A DNA stretch of 64,000 bases from Bigelowiella natans CCMP2755. Its lineage: Eukaryota > Cercozoa > Chlorarachniophyceae. The stretch covers positions 1-64,000 of the forward strand of contig ADNK01002731.1 in assembly GCA_000320545.1 (NCBI GenBank), given 5' to 3'. This document shows positions 1-10,783 of this stretch, one piece after another. A program made the position numbers and the translations under genes. Every line of letters begins with the position of its first letter. Positions within the stretch are counted from its first letter, which is position 1. The notes beneath the pieces are model-generated. The model did not search any database and was not told the origin of the DNA. It was given only the letters and a program-made list of their open reading frames with translations.

Positions 1-2
1 TT

Positions 3-224
3 AGTGAGAGTAATGATGACGACGACGATGATGACGACGAAGATTCAAATGATGATAACAATAATGAGGAGGAAGAGGAAGAAGATGATGATGAGGGTGA
101 CAAGAACCACCTCCGGGCTTCCCAAGGCAAAGAGAACTCGGACAAGTTCCATCAGAGATGGACGCGCGTACCGTCGCTTCGAGAAACCGTACGCCTTCTC
201 GCGACGGCAGACATCGTTAGTTAA
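3..224 (+). CDS. C-terminal end of an acidic-tailed protein (5' part outside window)
   Basis: One reading frame is open from the window edge and ends at TAA 222-224. It encodes a long Asp/Glu run (about residues 4-30) and then a more ordinary tail ending in TVRLLATADIVS. No family can be recognised from this fragment. The Asp codons come from a GAT/GAC tandem array, so part of the tail is microsatellite-derived. Another plus-strand frame and a minus-strand frame are also open here. I prefer this one because it gives a plausible acidic tail followed by non-repetitive sequence, and because a plus-strand 3' end fits the convergent arrangement with the next gene. The start and most of the gene lie upstream of base 1. 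Confidence 0.45.
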   Translation, partial: SESNDDDDDDDDEDSNDDNNNEEEEEEDDDEGDKNHLRASQGKENSDKFHQRWTRVPSLRETVRLLATADIVS

Positions 225-1278
225 GATGGATCTGAATTGTGGGTTCAGAGCAGCAGCACCCACAAGCATATTGTAGAGATAAGCAGGCGCCGTGTCGCGT
301 TGTTGTATGTAACCAGCCGTAGAATTTATTGAATTCAATTTAGTATTGATAACAGTAATTGTCTCGCGTTTGTGTGTGCGTGTGCGCGTATGAACGATGT
401 GATTTGGTGTGCTGATTCAGCCATACTGGGCAATGCGCGCGTACTGCGGAGCAAATTACCAACACGTCACGCATGATGACAAGTAGTGAACTGCTAGCCT
501 GATTGTGGCGGAGGAATGCTCAGCATTTTGCACGGCATGCACGCTGCTTCACTGCTATGCTACCTGTGTTTACGTGCGGTAGAACGCAAAATAAGCGCGC
601 TAATAAATGAGCTTACTTTATTCTCACAACAGACATTGTGCTAGCTAGCTAGATGTAACTACGCAACTAGCTGTGATCATGTGCAATCTGCACGCACGGT
701 TTATCTATGCTAGCTAGCTAGTATACGGCACGCACGGACGTACCATGCTAGCATGAAACACAAACACAACAATAAACTACATCATTATTACGAGATCAAG
801 CGAACTTCGATCTGGCTAGCTGGACGTAAGCCAGTCTAGTAGTGCGGCAGATGTACGTCCAATACGTGTGCTAACAACATAAATGGTCTAGATATTGCTC
901 ACCGTGCGATTATTACAAGGTATGCAAACTCTGTGCATCACACGCCAGAGTGCGTTAAACTTTACACATGCTAAACGTGATATCGCACTGCTGCAGGGAT
1001 ATTTTGCTGCTTTCACTATGCTCGCCATATGGAGCGCTTGCATTCAAATTATGGTATGAAATTCTAAGCTTTGGAAGACTCTCAATTACATTATTTGCAG
1101 TGTCGCCACAATACGATACTAATAACTTAAGCATCCGTGTCGTACATGCATGGATCTTTCAGATATGCTGTGCTCTACAATGCCTAGATGTTTCTGCACG
1201 TGTGTATAATGTCTGAACGTATGTGGTATATGTAAGAGAAGCCAACATAGTAGCGACGTCAAACCACGCATTTACAAG
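225..1278. other. Convergent intergenic spacer, alternating purine-pyrimidine rich
   Basis: No credible coding frame. The sequence is dense in short words such as GCTAGCTAGCTA, ACGCACGG, TGCACGCACG and CATGCA. The words GTGAACTGCTAGCCTG (near 486) and GCCAGTCTAGTAGTGCGGCAG (near 830) recur in closely similar form in the spacer at 8325-9373. Confidence 0.6.
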
Positions 1279-2532
1279 TTATGAGCCAGGGTCCAAGAAC
1301 ACTCTTCGGGCATTCCCCGTCGTCAGTCGAGCGACATCGTCGATATGCATCGCTAGGCAATCAGCCACGATAGCTCCAACGTCGGCTACAGCCTTTGCAA
1401 TGCGGAAAACACAAATAATACCAAACGCTGAGAATTTCCTGGAGATTCGATGATGCCCCCCCCGCCCCCCCCGCCCCCGATCATAACCGAACTAGCAACA
1501 GTAGTACAGGAGCCGCCACTATGAATGCGAAAGGGAGGAGACGGCTGCTACATCGAAAATAGAGAGAGGAGCAAGTTGGAGCAGCGGCGGTGGCTATGAG
1601 GAGATGTATGGTGTTACGGGGTGTAATAATTGGATAAGTAACGAAGTGCCGCAGGGTCGTCGTATCTTCATTACCTCAGGAGTATTCACAACCCCGTCTC
1701 TGGCAGTAACTAGCGGTTGGTCAGGCGAATCGGTCTCAAGCAACAAGCGCTCTTTGGGTATGCATGAAAGCACCCTCTCCCACGCCTTGAGCTTCCGTAT
1801 GCCTTTACCATCACCATCATCATCATCATCATTTTCATTCTCGTCGTGACCATGTATTTTCGATGCAGCTGGTGACAGTTTCAATGAAATGTACGAACTT
1901 CAGCATTTTATCCCTTCCCATCATTCCATTCCAAAATATAGACGCATACACGCATATAAATGCACTACCCCCGGAAAATGAGAAGTAGCATGCTTCGTTC
2001 GCCTTAATGAACGTGTTGGCCATCTCCGGAGATCCTACCATCATGTTATGAAGAGGAGGAAAAGGGGAGGGCGGGGGGGAGAGGGGGTTAGGAGAAGCGA
2101 GTAGGATGGACAAATAGAAAGAGAGAAGGAAGATGAGGAAACGAATGCTTTCGGATCTCTGAGGAAACATGGTGTGTGAGAGCATGTAATAAGGAAGAGA
2201 AATGGCGTATTAGACGATTAACAGTGCTCGTACCTGCAAAAGAATGTAGCACAACTTTCAATGCCATCGAGTCCTTGCCATCAACAGCTTCCTGCAGCAT
2301 ATCCGCTAAGGTCTATAAGTTATTTACAAATTTATCGGCGTCGTCGCAGTTGTCAGGAATTGATGAGTTGGGAGATATGAGAAGGAGCGAATGTGGGGAG
2401 GCGGGGTGCGTGCGCTGGAAGAACAACGGTGATGGAAAAGAGAGGGGGGGGGGGGATGGTTATCAAGGAAGTGGAAGGTAGGTGAGCAGGGGCTATGATA
2501 CTTGCTAAAAAAGAATGGTGACTTCCAGCGAT

Positions 2533-2566
<34 letters not shown>

Positions 2567-3079
2567 CAACAACAACAACAACAACAAATTTATCACCCCG
2601 TAAGCGCGCACACAGTGCAGTGAAATCGGTCTCTTCATTTGTCGTGCAATGGCTTTGAATGAAGGATGAAGGAGAGGGAGGTGAAAGAAGAAGAATAAGA
2701 AACGGAGATGGCATGAGCAGCGACGTACAAGAAAGCAAAAGCTGTGCTCGTGCACCCAATCCTCAATATTTTGACGGGAGGAGAAGCTATATCACAAGGA
2801 GCTTCCATCATCGGTTTATCAAGCCTTAATCTTCTTCTTATTCTTTTCCCTCCCATACGAAATTCGGCGTCTCTGTTAGAACGACCCCTGTCTCCTGACT
2901 TCGCATAGTACCTATGTGTGTTTTTAGCACTGCTTTCTGGATCTCCATTCCTGATGTGTATATGACGATAGGATGATGGGGCACAGAACCAGAACACGCT
3001 CGGAAAGGGCGGGGGATAGAGGAGGGGGATGATAGCGCGCGCGCACACGAGGCTTATATTAGATGCAATATGTATGTGA

Positions 3080-3119
<40 letters not shown>

Positions 3120-3588
3120 TCCTCCTTGGCCGTTATTCCAAAATAAATGAGAGAAAAAGCAATAAATCGAATCGAAATAAATCCATGCACATCGCGCATC
3201 TAAGGACTTTTGAAGGATAAAAGCAGCACACAACTATCTGTTCATCTCTCTTCTTTCCCGGGTTCTGACCGGCATGCCCAGGATACTTCTTCGCAAAGGC
3301 TTTATCTAGTCCGCACTCGCCTGAAACGTTTGAACGAAGGAGGAGACATAAAAGCATTAGGACGGCGGCAGCAAAGGTGCATTTGTGTTTCTTTACGCTT
3401 TCATCAAGTCAGTGTTGTTGTTATTGTTGTTGTTGTTGTTGTGTTGTTCTGCCTCCTCCTCCTCCTCCTCCTCCTCCTCCTTCTTCTCCCATGTTTCTAT
3501 CTCTGTTTGCACGATTACTACCAACGCCCGAGCCGGGTGTCGTCTCCAAGTAGTCAATCAGCTTCCTGAGTTTATCATCATCATCATT

Positions 3589-3620
<32 letters not shown>

Positions 3621-4062
3621 TATAGCATCAGGCTTTGAAACACAATCGCAAACTCTTCAATAATCTAGCTCAATTCACATTCTCTCCTCCCTTCCCCCTC
3701 CTCGTCGTTTTCCTTGCTAACTATGCTGTCGCCTTACTCTGCCCAATCCGGGTGCGATTCAATATCCTTGAGCCACCTGCATCATCATCATCATCATCAT
3801 GAAGTCGTTGTTTGATATGTCACTATTATATGATGACGAGAAATCAAAAACGACAACTAAAGGCCCACCAAAACTATCTATCACAACACTACTACTACAA
3901 CAACAGCAACAACAACAACAACAACTACTATTACTACTACTTACTGCTGCTGCTACTACTACCATGGATGCAGGCCAAACTGTGGAACGACAAAATCAGG
4001 AAATCTTTCATGCAATTCTTTAACGCGGCCCCAATCCAAAGGAGTACCTGCCCGGGTGGTAG

Positions 4063-4094
<32 letters not shown>

Positions 4095-4574
4095 TCATCG
4101 TGAATAATAGCAGCAAGATCACCAGCAGTAGTAGTACTATCATGAGAAAGTCTCCAGAAAGCAAACTGAGCAACAAAATCCAAGACAATGCTCCGATGAT
4201 TGATTTCCTTCCACGATATGTGCAAAAAATTATTTATATTCTTACTATATACTATAAGCTACTATACATCCGCAAACGGCGGCTCTTTCGACGCCTCTAT
4301 TCTGTGCGTCTCGTATCACGTCCCCCACGTTGCAGTATATTCTAACAATAGCAGCAGCGCAGTTAGAATAACGTGCCGTGCAATCACCGCTGAAATGATG
4401 TGAAGTGATATGGAAGGAGGGTGGGGAGGGGGGGGGGAGGGGAGTATTATGAGCATGCCGTCTACTCTTGTTTTACCTATCTAGTTGAAGATGACAATGA
4501 GAATCGAAGAAGCTCTTGGCTGCTGATGAGAAAGTACATTTTACTATGTTAATGTATACACACACACACACACG

Positions 4575-4613
<39 letters not shown>

Positions 4614-4763
4614 GTGATGATAATTTTCAAATGATTCGGCTTGCGTATGGAAGGGGGTCAAATAGATAACTAAACCACATCGTTGTAGAAACTACTATTA
4701 AAAACAAAAAGCAGTCGGAAGTTCTACCTGCTACTTCAGCTCTAGTAGCTGTCGGCGATAACA

Positions 4764-4797
<34 letters not shown>

Positions 4798-4863
4798 GGC
4801 CGCCAATCCACCGTGCCTCAACGATGAACGACAACGGCGAAAGAGCCACCTGGCTGGAAGCAT
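1279..4863 (-). CDS. TatD-family metal-dependent hydrolase (DNase/deacylase fold), multi-exon
   Basis: TatD-family proteins are metal-dependent hydrolases with a TIM-barrel fold, many with deoxyribonuclease activity. The N-terminal metal motif is FFDSHCHLQLDR (near 4485-4530). Other family blocks are FGLHPW (near 3965), VVLHSFAG (near 2240), GSPEMANTFIKANEACYFSFSG (near 1990-2040), IPKERLLLETDSPDQP (near 1730) and a C-terminal block containing DVARLTTGNARRVFLD that ends at TAA 1281-1279. The order matches the family from N- to C-terminus. The first exon, from ATG 4863, reads MLPARWLFRRCRSSLRHGG and resembles a mitochondrial targeting peptide; it is followed by a poly-Ser run made by an ATG/TCA-type repeat. 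That ATG directly follows an intron-like CAG, so the exon could instead be internal and continue from the upstream TcdA-like gene. Introns carry CA, TG, TCC, TCA and TAG microsatellites. Confidence 0.85.
2534..2588. repeat. (CA)n then (CAA)n compound microsatellite
   Basis: A perfect CA tract of about 16 units passes directly into CAA repeats, inside a TatD intron. Confidence 0.9.
3434..3624. repeat. (TTG)n, (TCC)n and (TCA)n microsatellite cluster
   Basis: Three different trinucleotide tracts lie within 200 bp in a TatD intron. They create the Val/Leu, Ser and Ile/Ser homopolymer frames seen on both strands, which are not coding. Confidence 0.85.
4558..4612. repeat. (CA)n microsatellite with CACGCACG interruptions
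   Basis: About 27 CA units with two CG substitutions, just downstream of the TatD HxH exon on the minus strand. Confidence 0.9.
4764..4797. repeat. (ATG/TCA)n coding microsatellite
   Basis: An in-frame trinucleotide tract encodes the poly-Ser run in the TatD N-terminal exon on the minus strand. Confidence 0.8.
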
Positions 4864-5175
4864 CTGCGAAGAAATTGAGAGATCATATCATTTACGAGAG
4901 GCTTTGATAGAATGCTAATTATGATGACAGTGAGTAGGAGTAAGAGGAAGAGGAGGAGGAGGAGGAGGAGGAGGAGGAGGAGGAGACACGATGATCATGA
5001 ATGCAATCGATAAACGTTTTTTTTCGCGGCTGTCATATCTATCTGAAATCCACATTGCCTTGTCATCTGCACGTACTCGGCAAACGGATAGAGCAAGGGA
5101 TAAAATACCGCAGCTCATGGAGGAGCATGAAGATGATGGTGTCAAGGAACTAACGAGTACATGTGTATGTCCTAC

Positions 5176-6461
5176 CTGATAAGTCGCAGAGAACAGAGAG
5201 GGGGGCACACATCCTCCTCCTCCTCCACGGCGAGGACTATTGATTCTCGCACTGTTCTGCTTCCCTCTTGCCTGTGCATGTAAATTCTTCTGTCCTCCGC
5301 TACTGCTGGCATCACTATTGCTATAGCTATCACCATCTTCCTCACCCTTACCTTCATCACTCTGAGGCTTTTCCTCGCCCCCCCCTTCCCCTTCTGCCAT
5401 CTTTCCGGCATGTTCCTCCTCGAGGGGTCGTTGCTGTTGTTTAAGGGCGTCTTGTCCTCGTGAAGCGAGTATTTGGCTTGCGACTGCAGCAGCAGTGAAT
5501 CCGAACGCTCCTAAATGAAGGTTCCATCTTCCACTCAATTCTCTCTCTGTGTGTCTCTCCCTCTCTCTCTCTTTCTCACCGCAAAAGCCTATAAATCATC
5601 ATAAACTCATCGCACTACGTCCACAGTACTGCAGAGCCCAAAGATAGGAAAGTTGTGCAGGGGAGATATACGACGGGGGGGAGGGGGAGGGGGGGGGGGG
5701 GTTCAGGGTCTCGGGTCTTCGCTTAAGTTAGAAAAAGGAATGTTTACGGATGTGGATAATGACCAGTGACGTGTGTGGCGGTGCCGTATCCGGATGCACA
5801 GTCCAAGCGCAGACCCTTGTTATTTTCTAAGAGCGGGGGTGGGGGGGGGGATTGGCATCTCAGTAATGATCGTTGATGGAAAGATTGGAATGTATAGTCT
5901 TAGCCGTGGTCATCATCGATATAACTAGCATATGCAGCATATATCAAATCGGTAAGGATGTAGAATAGCAGCACGGAAAGCAATTGTATTCACGATGTGA
6001 AGGCACAGTCGTACCATTGCTCTTAGCCATGGGGTGATATCCTTTTTCTTTGGTGTAAATGCAAGGTATTCCCCATTCTGCAGCTCCTTGTTTCCTGCTG
6101 CCACGCCGCTTCTCTCTTCCTTCCACCCTCCCCCCCTCCTCTCGAAATTCCTTCGGGTATAATGTTTTCAGCTGTCGCTTCACGGCCTTTAAGAGCTGCA
6201 ACGACGGCGAAAAGGGATGAAATTCAAAATATGTTTTAATTGAGTGTTTCGCCAATAAAATCTTCTTCGTAGCCTCCTCCCCATCAACGTTATCATAATC
6301 ATCATCATCATCGTCGTCATCATCATCACAATCGTCGTTATCGGCTCGTCATCATTATCATTATCATTGCTGTACCGACCGGATCATGGGTCACAGATGC
6401 AAGATCGCTGGTGCTTATTTGCGTGGGATCTGTGCGACCTGGCGAATTGATGATGACGACG

Positions 6462-6493
<32 letters not shown>

Positions 6494-8324
6494 GATGGAG
6501 ATGATGATGATGGTGATGCAAATTATGACTATGATGAGAATGACACCATTCTGTCTGAAATGGGAAGAAACGTCTACAAATAATGCGGAGAATGATCGTT
6601 TTTATTGCTTAATGTGACTATCCTGACCCCCTGCTCCGCCGACGGTAATCGTTGGTATTTGGCCTGAAGACAGGGGGGCTCAATATCAACAAAACGATAG
6701 CGACATCTGGAGTTATAAGAGCTCTTAAACAATATGTATATATAATGACAGACACAGTCGAAGCATTGTAAATCGCCTTACGTATGCGTGCGTGATAGAG
6801 GAGATCCGCCTTGTGAGGTACGCTGTCAATCGCGTCAACCAGCAATGAAATCCTACACAACAACAACAGCAGCAGCAGCAACAACAACAACAACAACAAG
6901 AAGAAGAAGAAGAAGAAGAAGAAGAAGAAGCAAGCAAAAGTGTCTCTGGGCGCTGCGTGTTAAGAACGAATTCGCGGCACTGTTGTTTTGTCGGCAATCA
7001 CATCATTATCAGCCACCACCGTTTGGGATGGTGAATGGGCCCAAGAAGGCTTTCCGCAGTCATATTCGTGAAGAACTCACTGACGGCGTGGATCTGAACG
7101 ATTGGGGAAAGGAGGCGGGGGAGGGGGAGAGGCGGGCAGAAAGATATCAATTCCGCTTTGTACGCAGTCAGTAAGCTCGTGATTAGTATTACGCAGATAG
7201 AGGGATTTATCTCCTTAGCGCGGGCAGCCAAGACATCCACCTTTTGTCTATGCGGGAAATTTCCAAATAAGTACAGGCTCACCAAACGTAAAGATAAAGA
7301 ATATACAATATATACAACATATTATATGGAAAATAGTTTCTGGAGAAAGTTCTTCCATTAATACGGTGTTAGAGTAAGAGAGCGTTGGTATATTTTTAGA
7401 GATATGCGGCTTAGTACTTGCCCACAGTCGATTGAAGCGCGTGGAGCTGACGGTTGACATTGCTCACGCAAATGTCGTCTAAATCAATCAGCGTTAAGGT
7501 CCCCACCTTTATTGTCAAGCATAGTACGTATTTATGGCGATATGCTCAAGCTGCAACTAAATGGGTTAAAGCAATAAACCCCTGTCCTAGCAAGTGCCTC
7601 GACTGTCCAAGATCCAACTCCACCAACACCGACAACACACACGTGCGAGCTCTTTAAAGCTCCGAGGGCGTCGGGACCGTACAGACTACAATGCAAGCAA
7701 GAAGGAATGAATCAAAAGAGGAAATGGTGTATTCGCTCCAATTTCGAGGCACATGATGGTTTCCCACCGTTCAATCCCTCCAAACCGTAGCTTGTACCAC
7801 TCGTCCTCCTCCCCTTCCTCCTCCTCCTCAGCCCCTCCCTCCTCCCGACCCTCGTCTTCTAAGTTCTTTGCTGCCGTTGAGGCTCTAAATAAGGAGCCCC
7901 GCAACAAAGGAGTAGCGGTACAGCTTTTCCGCACGAAACTCCAGCGATGCAAGCACTGTCTATCCCCAACTGCTGCTACTGCTACTACACCAGGTACAGC
8001 AAGTTGGGCAGCAGCTGCTCTTGAGACAAGGATGGTCTTCAAAGCAGCAGATACTCCTATCCGAGGGGCACAACGCCTCCGTTCCGTTTCTAAACCGCCA
8101 CGGCTTCTGGCAGGCAACATGACAAATAGGGATCGAGGCACAGCAGCCCAGTGGTTCAGGATGAGCAGAGGAAGGAACACGGCAAGCGCGGAGGAAGGGG
8201 AGGGGCATCGGTGGGGGGCCATGTTGCCCTTGTGCACACCCATTCCGATCAGAAGAATCGAAATGACATGACCAACCAAAATTGTACTGCGACACAAAAC
8301 CAATACATTTTTAACCTGCGACAA
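5176..8324 (-). CDS. tcdA: TcdA/CsdL-type E1-like tRNA threonylcarbamoyladenosine dehydratase
   Basis: This ThiF/E1-superfamily enzyme activates and cyclises t6A37 in tRNA using ATP; the yeast homologues Tcd1 and Tcd2 sit at the mitochondrial outer membrane. The proposed start, ATG 8324, opens a hydrophobic N-terminus (LVLCRSTILVGHVISILLIG) that fits a membrane anchor. After an acidic linker come YKLRFGGIER, the nucleotide loop VVGVGGVGSW (about 7610-7690), LIDLDDICVSNVNRQLHAL (about 7420-7480), KVDVLAARAKEINPSIC (about 7190-7250), VDAIDSVPHKADLL (about 6800-6845), SDLASVTHDPVG (about 6385-6420), LLKAVKRQLKTLYPKEF (about 6150-6210), WGIPCIYTKEK (about 6045-6080) and NLHLGAFGFTAAAVASQIL (about 5470-5530). 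The last exon has a Glu/Gly/Ser-rich tail to a GT donor after 5176. If that donor is not used, the frame stops at 4915. Confidence 0.87.
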
Positions 8325-9373
8325 CAGCTAATAATTTGTTTTTGATTCTAATTCACACAGACAGGTTTGGCAGACACGGCTCATTGAGTCAATCGAGGCC
8401 ACAGGTGGACCAAATCCCCACAATCCAGAATTCAAGCTTGAAAAACGATCGCCGTGCGTTGACCGTCGTTCGTTCGCGCCACACGCGGGTTGAAAATGCT
8501 GCGGGTTCACTTGGGCGACTGGCATGGCATGCTGGAGTGCTTGTGTGATGCACTGTGTCCGTGCAATGCTGCAACATTGCTTGTGCTGCACTTGGCATCA
8601 CAACGTTGCACGCAGCAGCACAGTGCGATTCCACGCACCGCAGTGCAAAGCTACGTGCATGTGACACACGCACACCAGCACAGCACGCTACTAGCTCTGG
8701 AGCTGGCTGACGTTGCATCGCCACGTGAATGACTGGTGAACTGCTAGACCTGCTAGCCTGCTCCAGCAGTGCTGCGATGCAATTGCTGGCCCCACCAGTT
8801 CTGGAGTTTGTGAAGCAAGTGCGTGCAGTGTGCGTGTGTGTGGGTGGGTGGTTGGGTGTGTGCAAACGTGCACGTGCGATTGTGCACCTGCCAGCCGCCT
8901 GGTGCACGTGTGTGGAGTGAACGAAGTGGCACAATCATGACTGCATGCTGGCATGCCACGCGCACGTCTGGACATGCGGTGCGCGTGCAGTCAATCACGC
9001 GTGCTAGGTGCGTGCACAGCAGTGCTCCATCAAACCTGTGGCAGCTGCGATGCGGTTGAAATTTTGATTTGTTGGAAGGTTTGTGCCAGTCTAGCAGTCT
9101 AGCAGTGCGTGCTGTCGATCTAGCTGTGCGCGCGCCGCTGCAATGCTTGAGAAGTTTTTGCGTGCGGCGCGCATGCACAGACTTCACAATGACATGCAGC
9201 TGATGCGCGTGCACGCCCTCATGAGCTTTCAAAATTGTGCGAGAGCAACAAGTGCAAGCGCTCAAACTTGTTCAGATCGAACTTGACTGAATTTTTTATT
9301 TTCATCCTGCGTGGAGACAATCTTGAAATTGAAAATCAAGAGATGCACAAAGCATGCCCTTCATTCCATTGAC
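8325..9373. other. Intergenic spacer between GST 3' end and TcdA 5' end
   Basis: Long overlapping frames on both strands have no family signature and are rich in Cys and His, as expected from TGCA/GCAC-rich DNA. Words such as GCCAGTCTAGCAGTCTAGCAGTGCGTGC (near 9085), CTGCTAGACCTGCTAGCCTG (near 8740) and GTGCGTGTGTGTGGGTGGG dominate. It closely resembles the spacers at 225-1278 and 23228-24055. The promoter of the TcdA-like gene must lie at its left end. Confidence 0.6.
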
Positions 9374-10394
9374 TCATTTGGCCTTTGCAAGCGCATCCAA
9401 CACTTCTTTCTTCACTCCGTAGCCCTCGCGAAGGAAAGGTAGTTTGTCGTATCCCTTGACACCATCAAGGGCCCCGACTAGCTCAACGACCTTCAAGACC
9501 TTTTTAAACGAAGAAGTGTAATCCTCGCCGGTGATCTTGGATACTGGTGCGAACATGCCAACTTCACTCTGAGTAACAACAGTAAATTAGATGCAGAATA
9601 CCCCAATTTACACCCCCCAAGTTCTAGCCCCTTTCCAACTGACCATTTTGTAGGCGTTGTAAAGGAAGAAATCCACAGAAGACACGTCCTATTGAAGTTA
9701 ACACAAGGATTTTTAGGAGCTGCAACCTAAGCTACAAAGTAACATTCATACCGATCCAAAGTAGTAAGGACCCTTGATGGCCGCTTCGACGTTAGTCATC
9801 CACTTCTTATTACGGTCTGCAATGTGGCAAATTAGACCATATGTCCATACACATGGGGCACGAAAGCAGCATAACTCACCGCTTAAAAACTTCTTGACAT
9901 CTTCCGCAGGCTTAGACATATGATTGAATACATCCGTGGCCCAATCAGCAACATCAAGAGTGTGTTTCAATGCCTAAGCAAATTGCATATTCCAATCTCA
10001 TACTTTCTGCATACAAATTAACTAGCAATATGTCTTATCGAAGAAATCAAGATCTCGCGAACCTTAAAACGGTCGTTGCCCTCAAACTTGTCGATTCCAA
10101 GCTTATTTCCTACAAAGAGGCTTACGGCTGCAGATTGGCTCACCACGACATCGCCCCAGGCGAGGATTGGCGGTGCAAAAGTGTCCTTTCCTTGTGCACC
10201 AAACGCTGTGCCGATAGAAGCAATATCTTTGAATTCCGACTTCATCTGGAGAAATATAACGTAAGAATACAGTTTTCACAATTTTTTTTCCTTTCAACCT
10301 CATAGGCTTGCTTCTTGTGTTCCAGCATTAGGACAGAAGCTCCCGCTCTCCCCAGCATGGGCCAGTAATACATGGTAACTTTCTCTTCCGCCAT
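9374..10394 (-). CDS. Glutathione S-transferase-like protein, six exons, with an apparent one-base frameshift
   Basis: GST-fold proteins conjugate glutathione to electrophiles or act as non-catalytic thiol-binding proteins. Six exons are visible: 10394-10299, 10245-10063, 9973-9880, 9816-9752, 9687-9644 and the last beginning near 9568. The N-terminus MAEEKVTMYYWPMLGRAG carries the usual beta1 strand and YYWPMLGRA loop. Exon 2 has PPILAWGDVVVSQSAAVSLF, matching the conserved P-x-L and QS/SxA glutathione-site motif. Exons 3-6 form the helical domain and end KKEVLDALAKAK. Exons 1-4 join in perfect phase. In exon 5 the frame reads DVSSVDFFL and then must shift by one base to read YNAYKM, which alone joins exon 6. 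Unshifted, the exon 5-6 join makes a stop. The gene is divergent from the methyltransferase at 10784. Confidence 0.85.
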
Positions 10395-10783
10395 TGTGAC
10401 TTTGTAGTATGAGCAGGCCTGTAGTGTTGATAAATAAAAAAAAATCTTCAAAAAAAATCTTTGAGAACGGCATCCTTAACTGCAAAAAAAGACGGGATTT
10501 CTCTATCGCGACAATCAAATTAGAACACATTTTCTAGTTTTTAAAGTTAATTTTCGAAATATCTCCCATATTATTTATTGTACTCGTTGCATGCGAGAAT
10601 CAATTCTAGGAATTCTGGAATTTACCTTGAACACCTTTCCAGACAAATCACCGCAGTTTTTTTAAAAAACCTCATAAAAACTTCAAAAAAATCTCCCGCA
10701 CGTTGTCTTACCATATAAATCGCTTTGTTTTTTCCCATGCACAAAGGGATATTCGTCAAGGGAAAAAAAAAACGAGAATCCCA
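10395..10783. promoter_or_regulatory. Divergent promoter gap between GST and methyltransferase
   Basis: About 390 bp, A/T-rich with several A- or T-runs (near 10435-10460, 10655-10690 and 10762-10771). There is no TGCA-type spacer sequence and no microsatellite longer than a homopolymer. A methyltransferase-frame ATG also exists at 10703, but 10784 gives the better targeting-peptide start. No specific factor site is recognised. Confidence 0.45.

Noticed and set aside
3210-3663. Frames encoding long Val, Leu, Ser and Ile runs
   Set aside because: They are translations of TTG, TCC and TCA microsatellites in a TatD intron.
8389-9265. Long overlapping minus-strand frames (181, 170 and 94 codons)
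   Set aside because: They overlap each other in different frames, are rich in Cys/His/Ala/Thr as expected from TGCA/GCAC repeats, and have no family motif or splice structure.
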